From positions 24,336 through 88,335 of the forward strand of contig PDTC01000016.1 in assembly GCA_002748735.1 (NCBI GenBank): a DNA stretch of 64,000 nt, in the 5' to 3' direction. Below, in pieces: positions 7,993 through 17,067 of the stretch (its first letter is position 1; the number at the start of each line of letters is the position of its first letter). The position numbers were made by a program, and so were the translations under genes. The notes beneath the pieces were generated by a model. The model was not told the DNA's origin and searched no databases. It saw only the letters and a program-made list of their open reading frames with translations. The DNA comes from Desulfobulbus propionicus (GTDB lineage: Bacteria; Desulfobacterota; Desulfobulbia; Desulfobulbales; Desulfobulbaceae).

Positions 7993-9345
7993 ATGCGTAC
8001 GTTTCGCTTTTTTTTGTCGTGTTCACTTGCAACCGTTCTTCTTGCCCTGACCGGACTTGCCCTCCAGGCCGAAACTCTCGGCGAAGCCGTGCAGACAATG
8101 ATCGCCACCAATCCGGATATCCGGGCGGCAGTCCATAACCGACTGGCTCGCAATCAAGAGGTCCGCCAGGCTCAATCCGGCTACTTCCCCACCATAGATC
8201 TGGTTGCCGGTATCGGTAACGACGTCGTTCAACAACCCTTTGACGATGATCTCTCTCCGCAACAGCTCAACCTCAGTCTCCGCCAGAACCTCTTTACCGG
8301 ATTTGCCACCACCAACGAGGTACGGCGACAGAAGGCCCGGGTACGTTCTCAGGCCTATCTCGTGGGAAGTAGAGCTGATAACTCCGCTCTGAAAACCGCT
8401 GGTGTTTACCTGGAGGTGCTCAATACCAGTTCTCTGCATGAGCTGGCCCAGGAAAACCTGCTCATCCATGAACGCATTGCCGATCAGATCCAGCTTCGCC
8501 GTGAATCCGGGGTTGCCAGCACCGCCGACCAAGATCAGATCAGCAGCCGTTTAAGCCTTGCCCAGGCCAATGTGGTCAACACCCGGCAAAACCTCGAGGA
8601 TGCCCGAACCGGCTACCTGGCAGTTGTCGGTCATCTCCCAGAAGCTCTGGTCTGGCCTGAAGCTCCTGACAGCTTCATGCCAGACTCCCGGGAAGAAGCC
8701 GAACAACTGGCCCTGGCAAACCATCCCACCCTGAAATCGGCCAACGCAGATATCCAGGCACGCCTTGCCCAGGACAACGTTGCCCGAAGCCCGTTCATGC
8801 CCATACTGGACCTGGAGCTTGACCAGATCTATGAGGACCAGACCAACTACAGTCATGGTTCCCGCGAAGACTTTCGGGCCATGCTTCGCCTGCGCTACAA
8901 CCTGTTCAACGGATTCAAGGATCAGGCCCGCAAGGTCGAGACCCTGGAGCTGCTCAATGAGGCCAGGGAAATTCGCGACAACACACAACGCCAGGTTGTC
9001 GAAAGCATTCAGCTCTCCTGGATGGCCTATCGTTCCAACGTACAAAAAATCAGCTATTTAAAAAAACGAGTAACCTCTGCCAGTCGAACCGCAGAAGCCT
9101 ATTCCCGGCAGTTCAAACTGGGGAAACGGACCCTGCTCGATGTTCTCGATGCTGAAGCAGAACGTATCGAGTCGCGGCAACAGCTGCTCAACGCCGAACA
9201 TGACCTGCTCTACTCCAAGTACCGTGTCCTCAACGGTATGGGACGGCTTGTCAAGGCCCTGCATCTCCAGTGGCCGGAAGCCAGCCGGATTGACAAAAAA
9301 TATGCCGATGAAACTGCCAGCGAAGAGGCTGATGCCACCTCCTGA
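7993..9345 (+). CDS. lapE: TolC-family outer-membrane protein of a Lap-type type I secretion system
   Basis: A 450-residue protein with a signal peptide (residues 1-26, ending LALQA before ETLGEAV) and two TolC-type repeats. Each has the long helices and beta segments typical of outer-membrane efflux proteins (for example QSGYFPTIDL and RSPFMPILDLELDQ, the paired first strands, and LRQNLFTGF/LRYNLFNGF, the second strands). TolC trimers span the outer membrane and periplasm. Here the partner genes lapG, lapD, lapB and lapC follow, so it is the exit duct for a large adhesin. Upstream, TTGACC at 7913 with a weak -10 17 bases later may be the promoter. It is the first gene of the cluster. Confidence 0.92.
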   Translation: MRTFRFFLSCSLATVLLALTGLALQAETLGEAVQTMIATNPDIRAAVHNRLARNQEVRQAQSGYFPTIDLVAGIGNDVVQQPFDDDLSPQQLNLSLRQNLFTGFATTNEVRRQKARVRSQAYLVGSRADNSALKTAGVYLEVLNTSSLHELAQENLLIHERIADQIQLRRESGVASTADQDQISSRLSLAQANVVNTRQNLEDARTGYLAVVGHLPEALVWPEAPDSFMPDSREEAEQLALANHPTLKSANADIQARLAQDNVARSPFMPILDLELDQIYEDQTNYSHGSREDFRAMLRLRYNLFNGFKDQARKVETLELLNEAREIRDNTQRQVVESIQLSWMAYRSNVQKISYLKKRVTSASRTAEAYSRQFKLGKRTLLDVLDAEAERIESRQQLLNAEHDLLYSKYRVLNGMGRLVKALHLQWPEASRIDKKYADETASEEADATS

Positions 9346-9356
9346 TCTCCTGTTGC

Positions 9357-10148
9357 GTGGCCGAGGCTTGTCACTCAGATATGAAGGGAGTGACAACTGT
9401 GCAAAATTCAAGGATCAGTGATCGTAGGAAGCCGTTACCGGCTCAAACAGTGCGACACCGCCTCCGCTTCCCTGGTGTTTTTTCTCCCTCATCCACGACG
9501 ACACTTACGCTTGTTTTCCTTACCAACCTCTTGTGTTTTTGGACTTCTCCCGTCTTCACCGATGAAATCTTCTCCCTGAGTCCCCCTACACTGGAGCGTA
9601 TCGGAAAACACTTTGGAGAGGATGCAAGACAGCGCCTGCTCGCATGGCAGCAGATACTTCAGGACAACAGTGACGCCACCGAACTAGAGAAGATCTCCAG
9701 GGTCAACACCTTCTTCAACCGCCTGGATTTCACCGATGACCGCACCCTCTGGCAGCAGGAAGATTACTGGGCAACACCAATAGAGTTTCTTGCCAGGGGC
9801 GGAGGTGACTGCGAGGATTTCTCCATCGCCAAGTTTTTCACTCTCAAGGCCATGGGACTTGATGAAAAAAGGCTTGCTATTACCTATGTCAAGGCTCTGG
9901 GGCTCAACCAGGCCCACATGGTTCTCACCTATTACCCCTCTCCAGGGGCCGAACCGCTGATCCTCGACAACCTTACCAGCAAGGTTCTCCCGGCATCCCG
10001 ACGCCCTGATCTGCTACCGGTCTACACCTTTAACGGCGCAGGTCTCTGGATCGCCAAACAACGCGGCCGCGGCCAGATGGTTGGTTCCAGTAAGCGGTTG
10101 AAAAACTGGCGAGACCTGCTGGAACGGATGCACCGGGACACCCGATAA
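9357..10148 (+). CDS. lapG: LapG-type periplasmic transglutaminase-like cysteine protease
   Basis: A 263-residue bacterial transglutaminase-like cysteine proteinase. The catalytic triad is visible: Cys152 in GGGDCEDF, His187 in NQAHMVLTYY and Asp204 in LILDNLTS. Acidic residues beside Cys152 correspond to the calcium-binding site of LapG. A hydrophobic segment (about 50-66, TLTLVFLTNLLCFWTSPVF) acts as a signal sequence for periplasmic export. In Pseudomonas fluorescens, LapG clips the amino-terminal retention module of LapA after a di-alanine and so releases cells from a surface. It begins 11 bases after lapE. The start is uncertain: a GTG at 9357, an ATG at 9381 and a GTG at 9399 are all in frame. 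The likely substrate is the retention-module protein at 20506-22278. Confidence 0.93.
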   Translation: MAEACHSDMKGVTTVQNSRISDRRKPLPAQTVRHRLRFPGVFSPSSTTTLTLVFLTNLLCFWTSPVFTDEIFSLSPPTLERIGKHFGEDARQRLLAWQQILQDNSDATELEKISRVNTFFNRLDFTDDRTLWQQEDYWATPIEFLARGGGDCEDFSIAKFFTLKAMGLDEKRLAITYVKALGLNQAHMVLTYYPSPGAEPLILDNLTSKVLPASRRPDLLPVYTFNGAGLWIAKQRGRGQMVGSSKRLKNWRDLLERMHRDTR

Positions 10149-10158
10149 CGAGGCGCTT

Positions 10159-12123
10159 ATGACACTGTATCGACAACTCCTGCTCTACTCACTGTTACTG
10201 CTGCTGACGCTGTTTACTGTTCTCTGGTTTGCCAGGCTGGAAACCACCCGAACCTTCTTGAACGACCAGCTGTCAGTCCACGCCCAGGATACGGCCACCT
10301 CCCTGGGACTTTCCTTGTCCGCCCATCTGCACACCATGGATATCCCTGCCATGGAAACCATGATCAATGCTCTCTTTGATCGGGGATATTACCGGAGCAT
10401 CTGCCTGCTGGATCTGGAAAACACAGCGATGGTGGAACGTTCCCTGGACGTGAAGGTGGAAGAGGTCCCCGAATGGTTTATCTCACTGGTGCCGCTCAAC
10501 ACCGTCCTGGCGGAAGCCCAGGTGATGGACAGATGGCAGCGCGCCGGCACCGTGCAGGTACAGTGTCATCCCGGCTATGCCTACAGGACCCTCTGGCAAA
10601 CAACCCGGAACACCTCACTGCTCTTCCTGGCAACGGCACTCTGTATCATTCTCGTGGGTGGCGGCGTGTTGTCCCTGCTGCTGCGGCCCTTACGTCGTGT
10701 TGAACAGCAGGCATTGGCCCTGAGTAACCGGCAATACCAGCTGCAGAAGCAAATTCCACGCACCAGGGAACTTCGCAGGGTCGTTCTGGCAATGAACCAC
10801 TTGACAAGTAAAGTCAGAGAGATCTTCGACAGTCAGAGTAAAACTGCTGACAACCTGCGGCGCCGGGTCTACCAAGATTCACTCACCGGGTTAGGTAACC
10901 GCCGTTTTCTCGAAGCAAGGGTTAACTCCAGCCTGGCAGCTCACCGCTCAGGTGACCGGGGAGCCTTCCTCCTTATCCATCTCCACGGACTTCAAGACAT
11001 GAACCTGCAACAGGGGTATCAGAGTGGCGACGCCCTCCTGGTCGAGGCTGCAGCCCTGCTCAACGAGACGGCGCGTGAGCATGATCACGCCTTACTCGCC
11101 CGGCTCACCGGGGGCTATTTCGCGCTGTATCTTCCTGGAGTCAGCACAGATGATGCCCAGGGTATCGGACAGACCATCATGAAACAGCTATCTTCCCGGC
11201 TCAAGGGCGAAGAGTTAACCCTGGCCTTTGCCTTCTGTTCCATCGGCGGCGTAACCTTCGAAAGACAGGTTACCCTTGCCGAGCTGCTCAGTCAGGCAGA
11301 TAATGCTCTGCGGCAGGCCCAGAGCGGCGGCGCAAACACCGTCGTCATTGTCGAGGCACATCCCAAAGAGGCCATGGACCGGACCCACTGTCTGCAAATT
11401 CTCCAGCAGGCCATGGACCGGCAGGAAATCTCATTGTTCACCCAGCCGGTGGTAACACCCCATGATACCGAGCATATTATTCATTTAGAGGTACTGGCCC
11501 GCATCATCCTTGAAGGACAGGTGTTCCCGGCAGGGATGTTCATGCCCCTGGCGAAAATGACTGGGACTCTCCACCGACTCGACAAGATAATCGTCACTGC
11601 CATTCTCAGCCATGTAAAGGAACAGGGCCCAATCCACAGACTCGCAATCAACCTTGCTCCGCACTCCCTTAACAAACCAGGCTTTGGAGACTGGCTCCTT
11701 GCGCAGTTGAAGATCCTGGCAGACATGCACCAGGGTATCAATATCGAGTTTGCAGAGACCCCTGCCCTAAAGGAGATGGCGAAGATTACCGCTGTTACCC
11801 GTCAAGTGCAGCAACTAGGCCATCGGGTGGGTATTGATCATTTTGGCCGCGGCCTGATCAATTACGGTTATCTCAAATCCCTCCGGCCCGACTACATAAA
11901 GGTAGACCGTACCTTCACCGACGAGCTCAAGGAAGACAACACCGACGATGCTGCCTTTTTCCTCAGCTCACTGTGCAGTGCCGTCCATAGTCTCGATATA
12001 GCGGTAATCGTCGAAGGGATAGAAACCGAACAACAACTGGAGCGGCTTCGCACCATCAACCTCGACGCCATGCAAGGTTTCTTCATTGAAGAACCCAGTC
12101 CCCTGGTCACCAGGGGGCTGTAG
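10159..12123 (+). CDS. lapD: LapD-type c-di-GMP effector with degenerate GGDEF and EAL domains
   Basis: A 654-residue inner-membrane receptor. TM1 (about 5-24) and TM2 (about 154-176) bracket a periplasmic LapD/MoxY-like domain. An S-helix/HAMP region, GGDEF and EAL domains follow. The GGDEF signature is replaced by TGGYF (317-321), and the EAL signature is EVL (444-446) in IHLEVLARI. The DDFG motif reads IDHFGRG. Both enzyme domains should therefore be inactive, as in LapD, where the EAL domain only binds c-di-GMP and the periplasmic domain then captures LapG. The gene starts 10 bases after lapG. The conserved VEGIE and MQGFF segments of the EAL fold are retained. Confidence 0.93.
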   Translation: MTLYRQLLLYSLLLLLTLFTVLWFARLETTRTFLNDQLSVHAQDTATSLGLSLSAHLHTMDIPAMETMINALFDRGYYRSICLLDLENTAMVERSLDVKVEEVPEWFISLVPLNTVLAEAQVMDRWQRAGTVQVQCHPGYAYRTLWQTTRNTSLLFLATALCIILVGGGVLSLLLRPLRRVEQQALALSNRQYQLQKQIPRTRELRRVVLAMNHLTSKVREIFDSQSKTADNLRRRVYQDSLTGLGNRRFLEARVNSSLAAHRSGDRGAFLLIHLHGLQDMNLQQGYQSGDALLVEAAALLNETAREHDHALLARLTGGYFALYLPGVSTDDAQGIGQTIMKQLSSRLKGEELTLAFAFCSIGGVTFERQVTLAELLSQADNALRQAQSGGANTVVIVEAHPKEAMDRTHCLQILQQAMDRQEISLFTQPVVTPHDTEHIIHLEVLARIILEGQVFPAGMFMPLAKMTGTLHRLDKIIVTAILSHVKEQGPIHRLAINLAPHSLNKPGFGDWLLAQLKILADMHQGINIEFAETPALKEMAKITAVTRQVQQLGHRVGIDHFGRGLINYGYLKSLRPDYIKVDRTFTDELKEDNTDDAAFFLSSLCSAVHSLDIAVIVEGIETEQQLERLRTINLDAMQGFFIEEPSPLVTRGL

Positions 12124-12145
12124 GGGAGAAGCGTACCATGGCCTC

Positions 12146-12475
12146 TCAGAGGATATCATCGACGATAAAACTGTCATCGTTGAGGTGATGACGGAGAGCT
12201 TTACGCTCCCGGAGTTTTTCCTGAGCCTCTTCAGGCAGTTCTGTCAACAAGATGACCTTCTTTTTGATGAGCAGGTCAACGAGATCCTCCAGAACCCTGA
12301 TGATCGAGACGTCTGAGAGAGACAGCAACTGGCTCAGTTCAACCTCTGCTCCGGATTCCCTTAAAAATTCCGAAAACTCTTCATCCACCACAGAGATCGT
12401 CTCTCCCTGCTCTCCCGAACTGGCCAACCTGAGTCCCACAATCCTGCCTTCAGCATTGCGTTCGACGATAACCAT
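12146..12475 (-). CDS. Small conserved Lap-cluster protein of unknown function
   Basis: A 109-residue protein starting MVIVERNAEGRIVGLRL. The core LSLSDVSIIRVLEDLVDLLIKKKVILLTELPEEAQEKLRERK matches a family of about 110 residues that often sits beside lap-type genes and is frequently misnamed as a tryptophan synthase beta-like protein. There are no membrane segments; it is acidic and helical. An AAGGGAAT ribosome site 7 bases upstream supports the ATG at 12475 over an open extension to 12505. It lies opposite to, and between, lapD and lapB, facing lapD. Its function is unknown; its regular placement suggests a part in adhesin control. Confidence 0.75.
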   Translation of the reverse strand: MVIVERNAEGRIVGLRLASSGEQGETISVVDEEFSEFLRESGAEVELSQLLSLSDVSIIRVLEDLVDLLIKKKVILLTELPEEAQEKLRERKALRHHLNDDSFIVDDIL

Positions 12476-12576
12476 TCTATTCCCTTGAAGATTTGACGAA
12501 GACAACTCCGTATGATTTACTGTTCATGATACCACAGCTATTCCATGAATCAAAAGGTGATGAACGCTTTTCTTCC

Positions 12577-14748
12577 ATGACCGACAAGCAAACCACATCC
12601 CCAGGAACCTCCTGGGAGATGGGAAATGATAGCGATCTCCACGACGACCCCCTGACCGACTGCCTGGTCCAGCTCACCAGACTGCATGGCAGGCCCATGT
12701 CACGAACTGCCTTGCGCGCCGGCCTGCCCCTGGTCAACGATCGGCTCACGGTGGAGCTCTTTGCCCGGGCAGCCGAGCGGGCCGACCTCTCTGCCAGGGT
12801 GCTCAAAAGGCCCCTGAAAAAGATGACCGGCCTGGAGCTACCGGCCGTACTTCTTCTCAACAACCTGGGTGCCTGCGTTCTTGTCGCGGTGGACCGCGAT
12901 ACGTCCGAGGCAACAGTGCTCCTCCCAGAAACCGGCATGGGGGAGGCACGATTCAGCTTTGCTGAACTGGAAAAGCTTACCACCGGCTATGCCATCTTTG
13001 CCCGACCCAAATACCGACAGGAAAAGGCAATTGACGCAAAGGTAGAGCCAGGGGAAAAAAACTGGTTCTGGAAAACGCTCTTCTCCTCCTGGCGTATCTA
13101 CCGTGACGTCCTCATCGCCAGTTTTCTCATCAATCTTTTCGGCCTGGCCGGGCCATTTTTCACCCTCAATGTCTACGACCGGGTCATCCCCAATCTCGCC
13201 TTCGAGACCCTGTGGGTGTTGGCCGTTGGTATCGGTGTCATCTATCTCTTTAACCTGATGATGAAGAGCCTGCGTGGCTACTTTGTCGATGTTGCCGGCA
13301 AACGGGCAAACCTGCGACTCTCTGCGATACTGTTTCAGAAAGTTCTTGGTCTGCGTATGGAGGTCCGACCAAAATCTGTAGGTGCTTTTTCAAAAAATCT
13401 TCAGCAGTTCGAAACCATTCGCGACTTCATCACCAGTTTCTCGATCACTGCCCTTATCGACCTTCCCTTCATGGGCCTCGGCCTGTTCGCTGTCTGGTAT
13501 TTGGGAGGTATGGTGGTTTGCCTTCATTTGGGGGCAATAGTGCTTTTAGCCCTGTATGCCCTCCTTATTCAGGTACCACTGCAGCGTTCAGTCGAAAAAA
13601 CTTTTCAGGCCTCGGCCCAGAAAAACGCCATTCTCGTGGAAGGGCTTTCCGGTATCGAGACCGTCAAGATGCTCGGTGCCGAAAGCCAGCTCCAACGCGC
13701 CTGGGAGGAAGCTGTCAGCTATATAGCCACCTGGAGCGCACGCAGCCGCTTCCTCTCCAACTCGGTGAACCACTTTTCAGACTTTGTTCTCAACATCGCT
13801 GTGGTGGGGACTGTTATTATCGGTGTCTACCGGATTGCCTCTGGTAACCTCAGCCAGGGCGGCCTCATCGCCCTGGTCATTCTCACCCGCCAGGCCATTG
13901 CCCCCATGACCCAGGTGGTCAGCCTGGCAACACGCTTCCACCGTGCCAGAGCAGCACTGAAAACATTAAACAGCATCATGGCCCTCCCGGTGGAACGGCC
14001 TGCAGGCAAGGCCTTTCTCCATCGCAGTACCTGCAAAGGCCGCATTGAGTTTAACGCTGTCAGTTTTACCTATCCTGAACAAAAAGGCCATGCCCTGAAA
14101 AATATCTCCTTGACGCTTGAGCCCGGCGAGAAGGTGGCACTCATCGGCCCCATCGGCTCAGGCAAGACAACCCTGGGTAAACTGCTGCTCGGCCTGTTTG
14201 AACCGAGCGAGGGGATGGTGAGCCTGGACAGCACCGACATTCGCCAGATCGATCCGGCACAGCTGCGTCACTTTATTGGGTATGTTCCCCAGGATATCAC
14301 CCTGTTTCGGGGTACTCTCCGCGATAACCTGACCCTGGGCTCCCAGGACGTGGAAGACACGACCATTCTGCGGGCAGCAGAGATGAGTGGCACAGCTGAT
14401 TTTATTGGGCGCCATTCCCAGGGATTTGACATGGAGGTCGGCGAGCAGGGCAGGAGGCTTTCCGGTGGGCAGCGGCAAAGTGTCGCCATTGCCCGGGCAG
14501 TGCTTCATGATCCACCGGTACTTGTCATGGATGAACCCACCAGTTCCATGGACAACCGCACTGAACAGCGGCTCAGGGGACGGCTCAAGACATTTATCGG
14601 CCCAAAGACCCTGATCCTTATCACCCACCGCAGCTCCATGCTCGATCTGGTGGACCGAATCATCATCATTGATAACGGCGCAGTCGTGGCTGACGGTCCC
14701 AGAGACAGAGTACTCAGTGCCCTGAAAAACGGACAACTCAACTTCTGA
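12577..14748 (+). CDS. lapB: Type I secretion ABC transporter/permease of the LapB type
   Basis: About 723 residues from the chosen ATG. The N-terminal ~130 residues form a C39-peptidase-like domain (DDPLTDCLVQLTRLHGRP) without the catalytic Cys-His pattern, so it recognises rather than cleaves the substrate. Then come an exporter transmembrane domain with about six helices (DVLIASFLINLFGLAGPF onward) and an ATPase domain with Walker A GPIGSGKTT, signature LSGGQRQ and Walker B VLVMDEPTSSMD, and H-loop ITHRSS. It drives adhesin export through the inner membrane. The start is uncertain: the frame is open to a TTG at 12493 and other ATGs, but family members begin just before the DDPL segment. 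It lies 4 bases before lapC. Confidence 0.92.
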   Translation: MTDKQTTSPGTSWEMGNDSDLHDDPLTDCLVQLTRLHGRPMSRTALRAGLPLVNDRLTVELFARAAERADLSARVLKRPLKKMTGLELPAVLLLNNLGACVLVAVDRDTSEATVLLPETGMGEARFSFAELEKLTTGYAIFARPKYRQEKAIDAKVEPGEKNWFWKTLFSSWRIYRDVLIASFLINLFGLAGPFFTLNVYDRVIPNLAFETLWVLAVGIGVIYLFNLMMKSLRGYFVDVAGKRANLRLSAILFQKVLGLRMEVRPKSVGAFSKNLQQFETIRDFITSFSITALIDLPFMGLGLFAVWYLGGMVVCLHLGAIVLLALYALLIQVPLQRSVEKTFQASAQKNAILVEGLSGIETVKMLGAESQLQRAWEEAVSYIATWSARSRFLSNSVNHFSDFVLNIAVVGTVIIGVYRIASGNLSQGGLIALVILTRQAIAPMTQVVSLATRFHRARAALKTLNSIMALPVERPAGKAFLHRSTCKGRIEFNAVSFTYPEQKGHALKNISLTLEPGEKVALIGPIGSGKTTLGKLLLGLFEPSEGMVSLDSTDIRQIDPAQLRHFIGYVPQDITLFRGTLRDNLTLGSQDVEDTTILRAAEMSGTADFIGRHSQGFDMEVGEQGRRLSGGQRQSVAIARAVLHDPPVLVMDEPTSSMDNRTEQRLRGRLKTFIGPKTLILITHRSSMLDLVDRIIIIDNGAVVADGPRDRVLSALKNGQLNF

Positions 14749-14752
14749 AACC

Positions 14753-16111
14753 ATGGAAAACGATACCAAGGGGAAAAGTGCAGGCGCCTTTCGCAGGATG
14801 CCAGCCAGTGACCACGACCTGACCACTGACATCCGCACCTCGCTTTTGGTGCAGTCCCCCAGAGGTGGCCGGATGATCCTCTGGCTGACCGTGCTGTTCT
14901 TCGGCTTTGCCCTTTACTGGGCGGCAACGTCATCAATCGAAGAGGTGACCCGTGGGGGCGGCAAAGTTATCCCTTCTCGTCAGATTCAGGTAGTCCAGAA
15001 CCTGGAGGGAGGTATTCTCTCGCGACTGCTGGTCCGGGTAGGGCAAGTGGTCGATGAGGGCCAGATGCTGTTGGAGATCGATAAAACCCGTTTTTCAGCC
15101 CCCTATCAGGAAAACCAGGCCAACTCACTGGCGCTTAAGGCCAAGATTGCCCGACTCGAAGCGGAAACCCGCGGCACCAAACTGATAATTCCCGAGGAAG
15201 TTACCCGGGATAAGCCCGAGCTCGGACAACGGGAGGTGGAGCTCTTCAACAGCAAGCAGCAGGAGCTGAAGACCACCCTGGATATCCTCAGCGAACAGCG
15301 GCGGCAGCGGCAGCAGGAGCTGATCGAGGCCGAGGGCAGGCTCAAGGAAATGACCCGCACCTTTGAGCTGCTCATGAAAGAGCTGACAATGACCAGACCG
15401 CTGGTGGCCAAAGGTGCGGCCAGTGAGGTGGAAGTGCTGCGGCTGGAGCGGCAGGTTAGCGAGATGCGCGGCAATATCGCGGCGACCAGGCTGAGCCTCC
15501 CCAAACTGGAGTCAACGATAAAGGAAGCGGAAAGTGCCCAGGAAGACGAGCGACTCACCTATTACAACAAGGCCAAGGCAGAATTAAACGAGGCCTATGC
15601 CAAACTGGAATCCATCAACGCCACCTCGCTTGCCCTCAAGGATCGACTCACGCGCACCGAGGTTCGCTCACCGGTTCACGGTACGGTCAATCAGCTCCTG
15701 GTCAATACTGTAGGCGGTATCATTCAGCCGGGCATGGATCTGGTGGAAATCGTTCCGCTGGAAGATACCCTGCTGGTAGAGGCACGTATCAAGCCAGCAG
15801 ACATCGCCTTTCTCCGACCCCAGCAAAAGGCCATGGTCAAATTCACCGCCTACGACTTCACCATTTACGGCGGCCTGGAGGCAGAGCTTGAGCATATCAG
15901 TGCGGATTCCATTACGGACGACCAGGGGAAGCCTTATTATCTGGTACGACTACGAACCCAGAAAAACTATCTGGGCAGTGAGAATGATCCCCTGCCCATC
16001 ATTCCAGGCATGGTGGTCTCGGTCGATATCCTTACCGGTCACAAAACCATTCTGAGTTACCTGCTGAAGCCCCTTCTCCGGGTCCAGAAAATGGCGTTGC
16101 GGGAGCGCTGA
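14753..16111 (+). CDS. lapC: HlyD-family membrane fusion protein of the LapC type
   Basis: A 452-residue adaptor. A single N-terminal transmembrane helix (about 41-58, MILWLTVLFFGFALYWAA) leads into a lipoyl half-motif (RQIQVVQNLEGGILSRLLVRVGQVV), a long alpha-helical hairpin of coiled-coil type (about 120-285, rich in Glu, Arg and Leu), the second lipoyl half (EVRSPVHGTVNQLLVNTVGGIIQPG) and a beta-barrel C-terminus. It links LapB to the TolC-type LapE across the periplasm. It follows lapB after 4 bases and precedes the luxR-type gene by 1 base, so translation of the three is probably coupled. Confidence 0.93.
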   Translation: MENDTKGKSAGAFRRMPASDHDLTTDIRTSLLVQSPRGGRMILWLTVLFFGFALYWAATSSIEEVTRGGGKVIPSRQIQVVQNLEGGILSRLLVRVGQVVDEGQMLLEIDKTRFSAPYQENQANSLALKAKIARLEAETRGTKLIIPEEVTRDKPELGQREVELFNSKQQELKTTLDILSEQRRQRQQELIEAEGRLKEMTRTFELLMKELTMTRPLVAKGAASEVEVLRLERQVSEMRGNIAATRLSLPKLESTIKEAESAQEDERLTYYNKAKAELNEAYAKLESINATSLALKDRLTRTEVRSPVHGTVNQLLVNTVGGIIQPGMDLVEIVPLEDTLLVEARIKPADIAFLRPQQKAMVKFTAYDFTIYGGLEAELEHISADSITDDQGKPYYLVRLRTQKNYLGSENDPLPIIPGMVVSVDILTGHKTILSYLLKPLLRVQKMALRER

Positions 16112-16112
16112 T

Positions 16113-16736
16113 ATGAAAATTCTCTTCTGCTGCGCCAATTCGACGTTAACCCAGCGCTGGCATACTGCCCTGGAGAATGCTGACGAGGCAACAACCCGGC
16201 GGGATCTGAAAATCCGGCTGGAAGTATCAGGGTATGATCTGTTGCTGCTTCATCCCAGCCTGACGGGAAAGGCTGAAATCCTCAAGCTCAGGTCAGCCCG
16301 GCCGCAGACGAAACTGCTGTATCTCACGGAACGCCCCAGTGAAGAAGAGGGACTCTACCTGCTACGCCTCGGGATAGTTGGCTACACCAACAGTTATATC
16401 AGTACAGCCAGGCTCCGGGAAGCTGTCCAGGTCGTTGGCAGAGGAGGTGTCTGGATTAGCCAGGAGTTGATGCAGCGGCTGATTCAGCAATCGGCTACCA
16501 GACATCAGGAGGCCACAGAAAATCAGGCTACGGCGTCAGAAACAGCTTCGCCCCTGGACACCCTCTCCAACCGGGAGTATGAAGTCGCCGGTCTGGTCGC
16601 CCGGGGCCTCAGCAATCAGGCCATCGCCAAAGAGTTAGCCATTACCGAGCGTACAGTCAAGGCACACCTGGGGAATATATACGAAAAAACCAACATAAAA
16701 GGCCGCCTGCATCTCGCCTTGCTGATCAGGCGGTAA
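16113..16736 (+). CDS. LuxR/NarL-type response regulator-like transcription factor
   Basis: A 207-residue protein. The last ~60 residues are a LuxR helix-turn-helix (LSNREYEVAGLVARGLSNQ, then ERTVKAHLGNIYEKT). The N-terminal half resembles a receiver fold (KILFCCANSTLTQRW ... GYDLLLLHPSL ... TKLLYLTERPSEEEGLYLLRLGIVGY), but the acidic phosphorylation pocket is not preserved: the strand-3 Asp position reads LLLLHP. It may therefore work without phosphorylation, as in CsgD-like proteins. It begins 1 base after the lapC stop, so it is in the lap operon and probably controls adhesion or biofilm genes. The target is unknown. Confidence 0.85.
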   Translation: MKILFCCANSTLTQRWHTALENADEATTRRDLKIRLEVSGYDLLLLHPSLTGKAEILKLRSARPQTKLLYLTERPSEEEGLYLLRLGIVGYTNSYISTARLREAVQVVGRGGVWISQELMQRLIQQSATRHQEATENQATASETASPLDTLSNREYEVAGLVARGLSNQAIAKELAITERTVKAHLGNIYEKTNIKGRLHLALLIRR

Positions 16737-17067
16737 GATCGAGACTCCCAGCAAACACCAAGGGGAGGGAGACAGGTTCTCGACACCTCTTTCACCTTTC
16801 AACCCTCTCTCGCAGAACCAAGCGCACAGACCTCGTAGACGTAACCTTTCCAGTCCAGACTGTACATCTCATCAAAATGCACCACAGCGTCGCAGGGGTA
16901 ACTGTTTCGGGCATATCTCTCAAAAAGGCGAAAAAATTGGTTCACCCGTGCCTGTGTACCATGAATATCGGGAGTTACAGTTACCACACTGCATCAGATA
17001 TACGGGCCAGTTTGCAGAGACAAGGCCTGCGAAGAACCGGCCCGCATATCATTACCCGTAAGAGATA
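16737..17067. other. 330-base gap after the lap operon, with one small doubtful frame
   Basis: This lies between the luxR-type gene and the 3' end of the TonB receptor gene. On the minus strand, 16799-16987 is open for 62 residues (start MVTVTPDIHGTQARVNQFF). It has no recognised family and no clear ribosome site. It could be a small gene or a remnant. Confidence 0.3.
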
